From: CAZBBC01 sp964489835 | GTDB taxonomy: Bacteria; Calditrichota; Calditrichia; JAJRVZ01 | Direction: 5' to 3' | DNA length: 6,347 nucleotides | NCBI GenBank assembly: GCA_964489835.1 | Contig: CAZBBC010000210.1 | Span: 1 to 6,347, forward strand | Part shown: piece by piece, positions 6,340 through 6,347 of the stretch | Layout of the letters: the number at the start of each line of letters is the position of its first letter | Numbering within the stretch: position 1 is the stretch's first letter | The notes under the pieces: model-generated | What the model was told of the DNA's origin: nothing | The model's database searches: none | What the model saw: the letters and a program-made list of their open reading frames with translations, nothing else | Program-made: the position numbers and the translations under genes

Positions 6340-6347
6340 GGAATAGG
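6319..6347. repeat. Heptamer array resuming at the 3' end of the four-helix-bundle gene (cut by window edge)
   Basis: A degenerate unit (aaaatag, 6319-6325) is followed by C, D, C (6326-6346) and the first base of another unit, in the same orientation and unit types as the upstream array. Positions 6321-6347 are identical to 5943-5969, giving a 27-bp perfect direct repeat around the gene. The first 21 bases are inside the coding sequence and carry its stop codon. The array probably continues beyond the window. Confidence 0.92.

Overview
This window of moderately AT-rich bacterial DNA holds a three-gene signalling cluster, followed by a small helical-bundle gene set between arrays of a 7-bp repeat. 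All genes are on the + strand. No rRNA, tRNA, transposase, CRISPR array or reverse transcriptase is visible. Long PAS-rich sensors with a NarL-type kinase and a PF05635-type four-helix-bundle protein occur in Desulfobacterota and in Bacteroidota/FCB-group and related candidate phyla. That is the best guess at the source, with low confidence, and nothing here fixes the species.

Layout: 1-75 is a short leader with two perfect inverted repeats and a strong ribosome binding site. 76-1710 encodes a membrane-anchored sensor (TM, CHASE8-like extracytoplasmic domain, TM, HAMP, two PAS domains, coiled coil) with no output domain. 1778-5224 encodes a soluble 1148-residue histidine kinase with seven tandem PAS domains and a HisKA_3 plus HATPase_c core. 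5234-5866 encodes a NarL/FixJ response regulator. 5871-5975 is an array of 15 heptamers. 5977-6339 encodes a 120-residue four-helix-bundle protein. 6319-6347 is the same heptamer array again, cut off by the window edge.

How the genes work together: genes 1-3 have spacings of 67 and 9 nt and read as one operon. The inferred route is that gene 1 senses an extracytoplasmic cue, gene 2 integrates this with intracellular cues through its PAS domains and autophosphorylates at His961, and gene 3 receives the phosphate at Asp54 and binds DNA through a LuxR-type HTH. Gene 1 lacks a kinase and gene 2 lacks a membrane anchor, so they could be two halves of one receptor; this is an inference.

The strongest unexplained signal is the repeat-bracketed four-helix-bundle gene. 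A perfect 27-bp direct repeat flanks it, the upstream array supplies its likely Shine-Dalgarno, and the downstream array encodes its last residues and stop codon. It looks like a self-contained gene-plus-repeat cassette. A second signal is the base-composition mosaic inside the kinase gene, whose PAS segments appear to have different histories.
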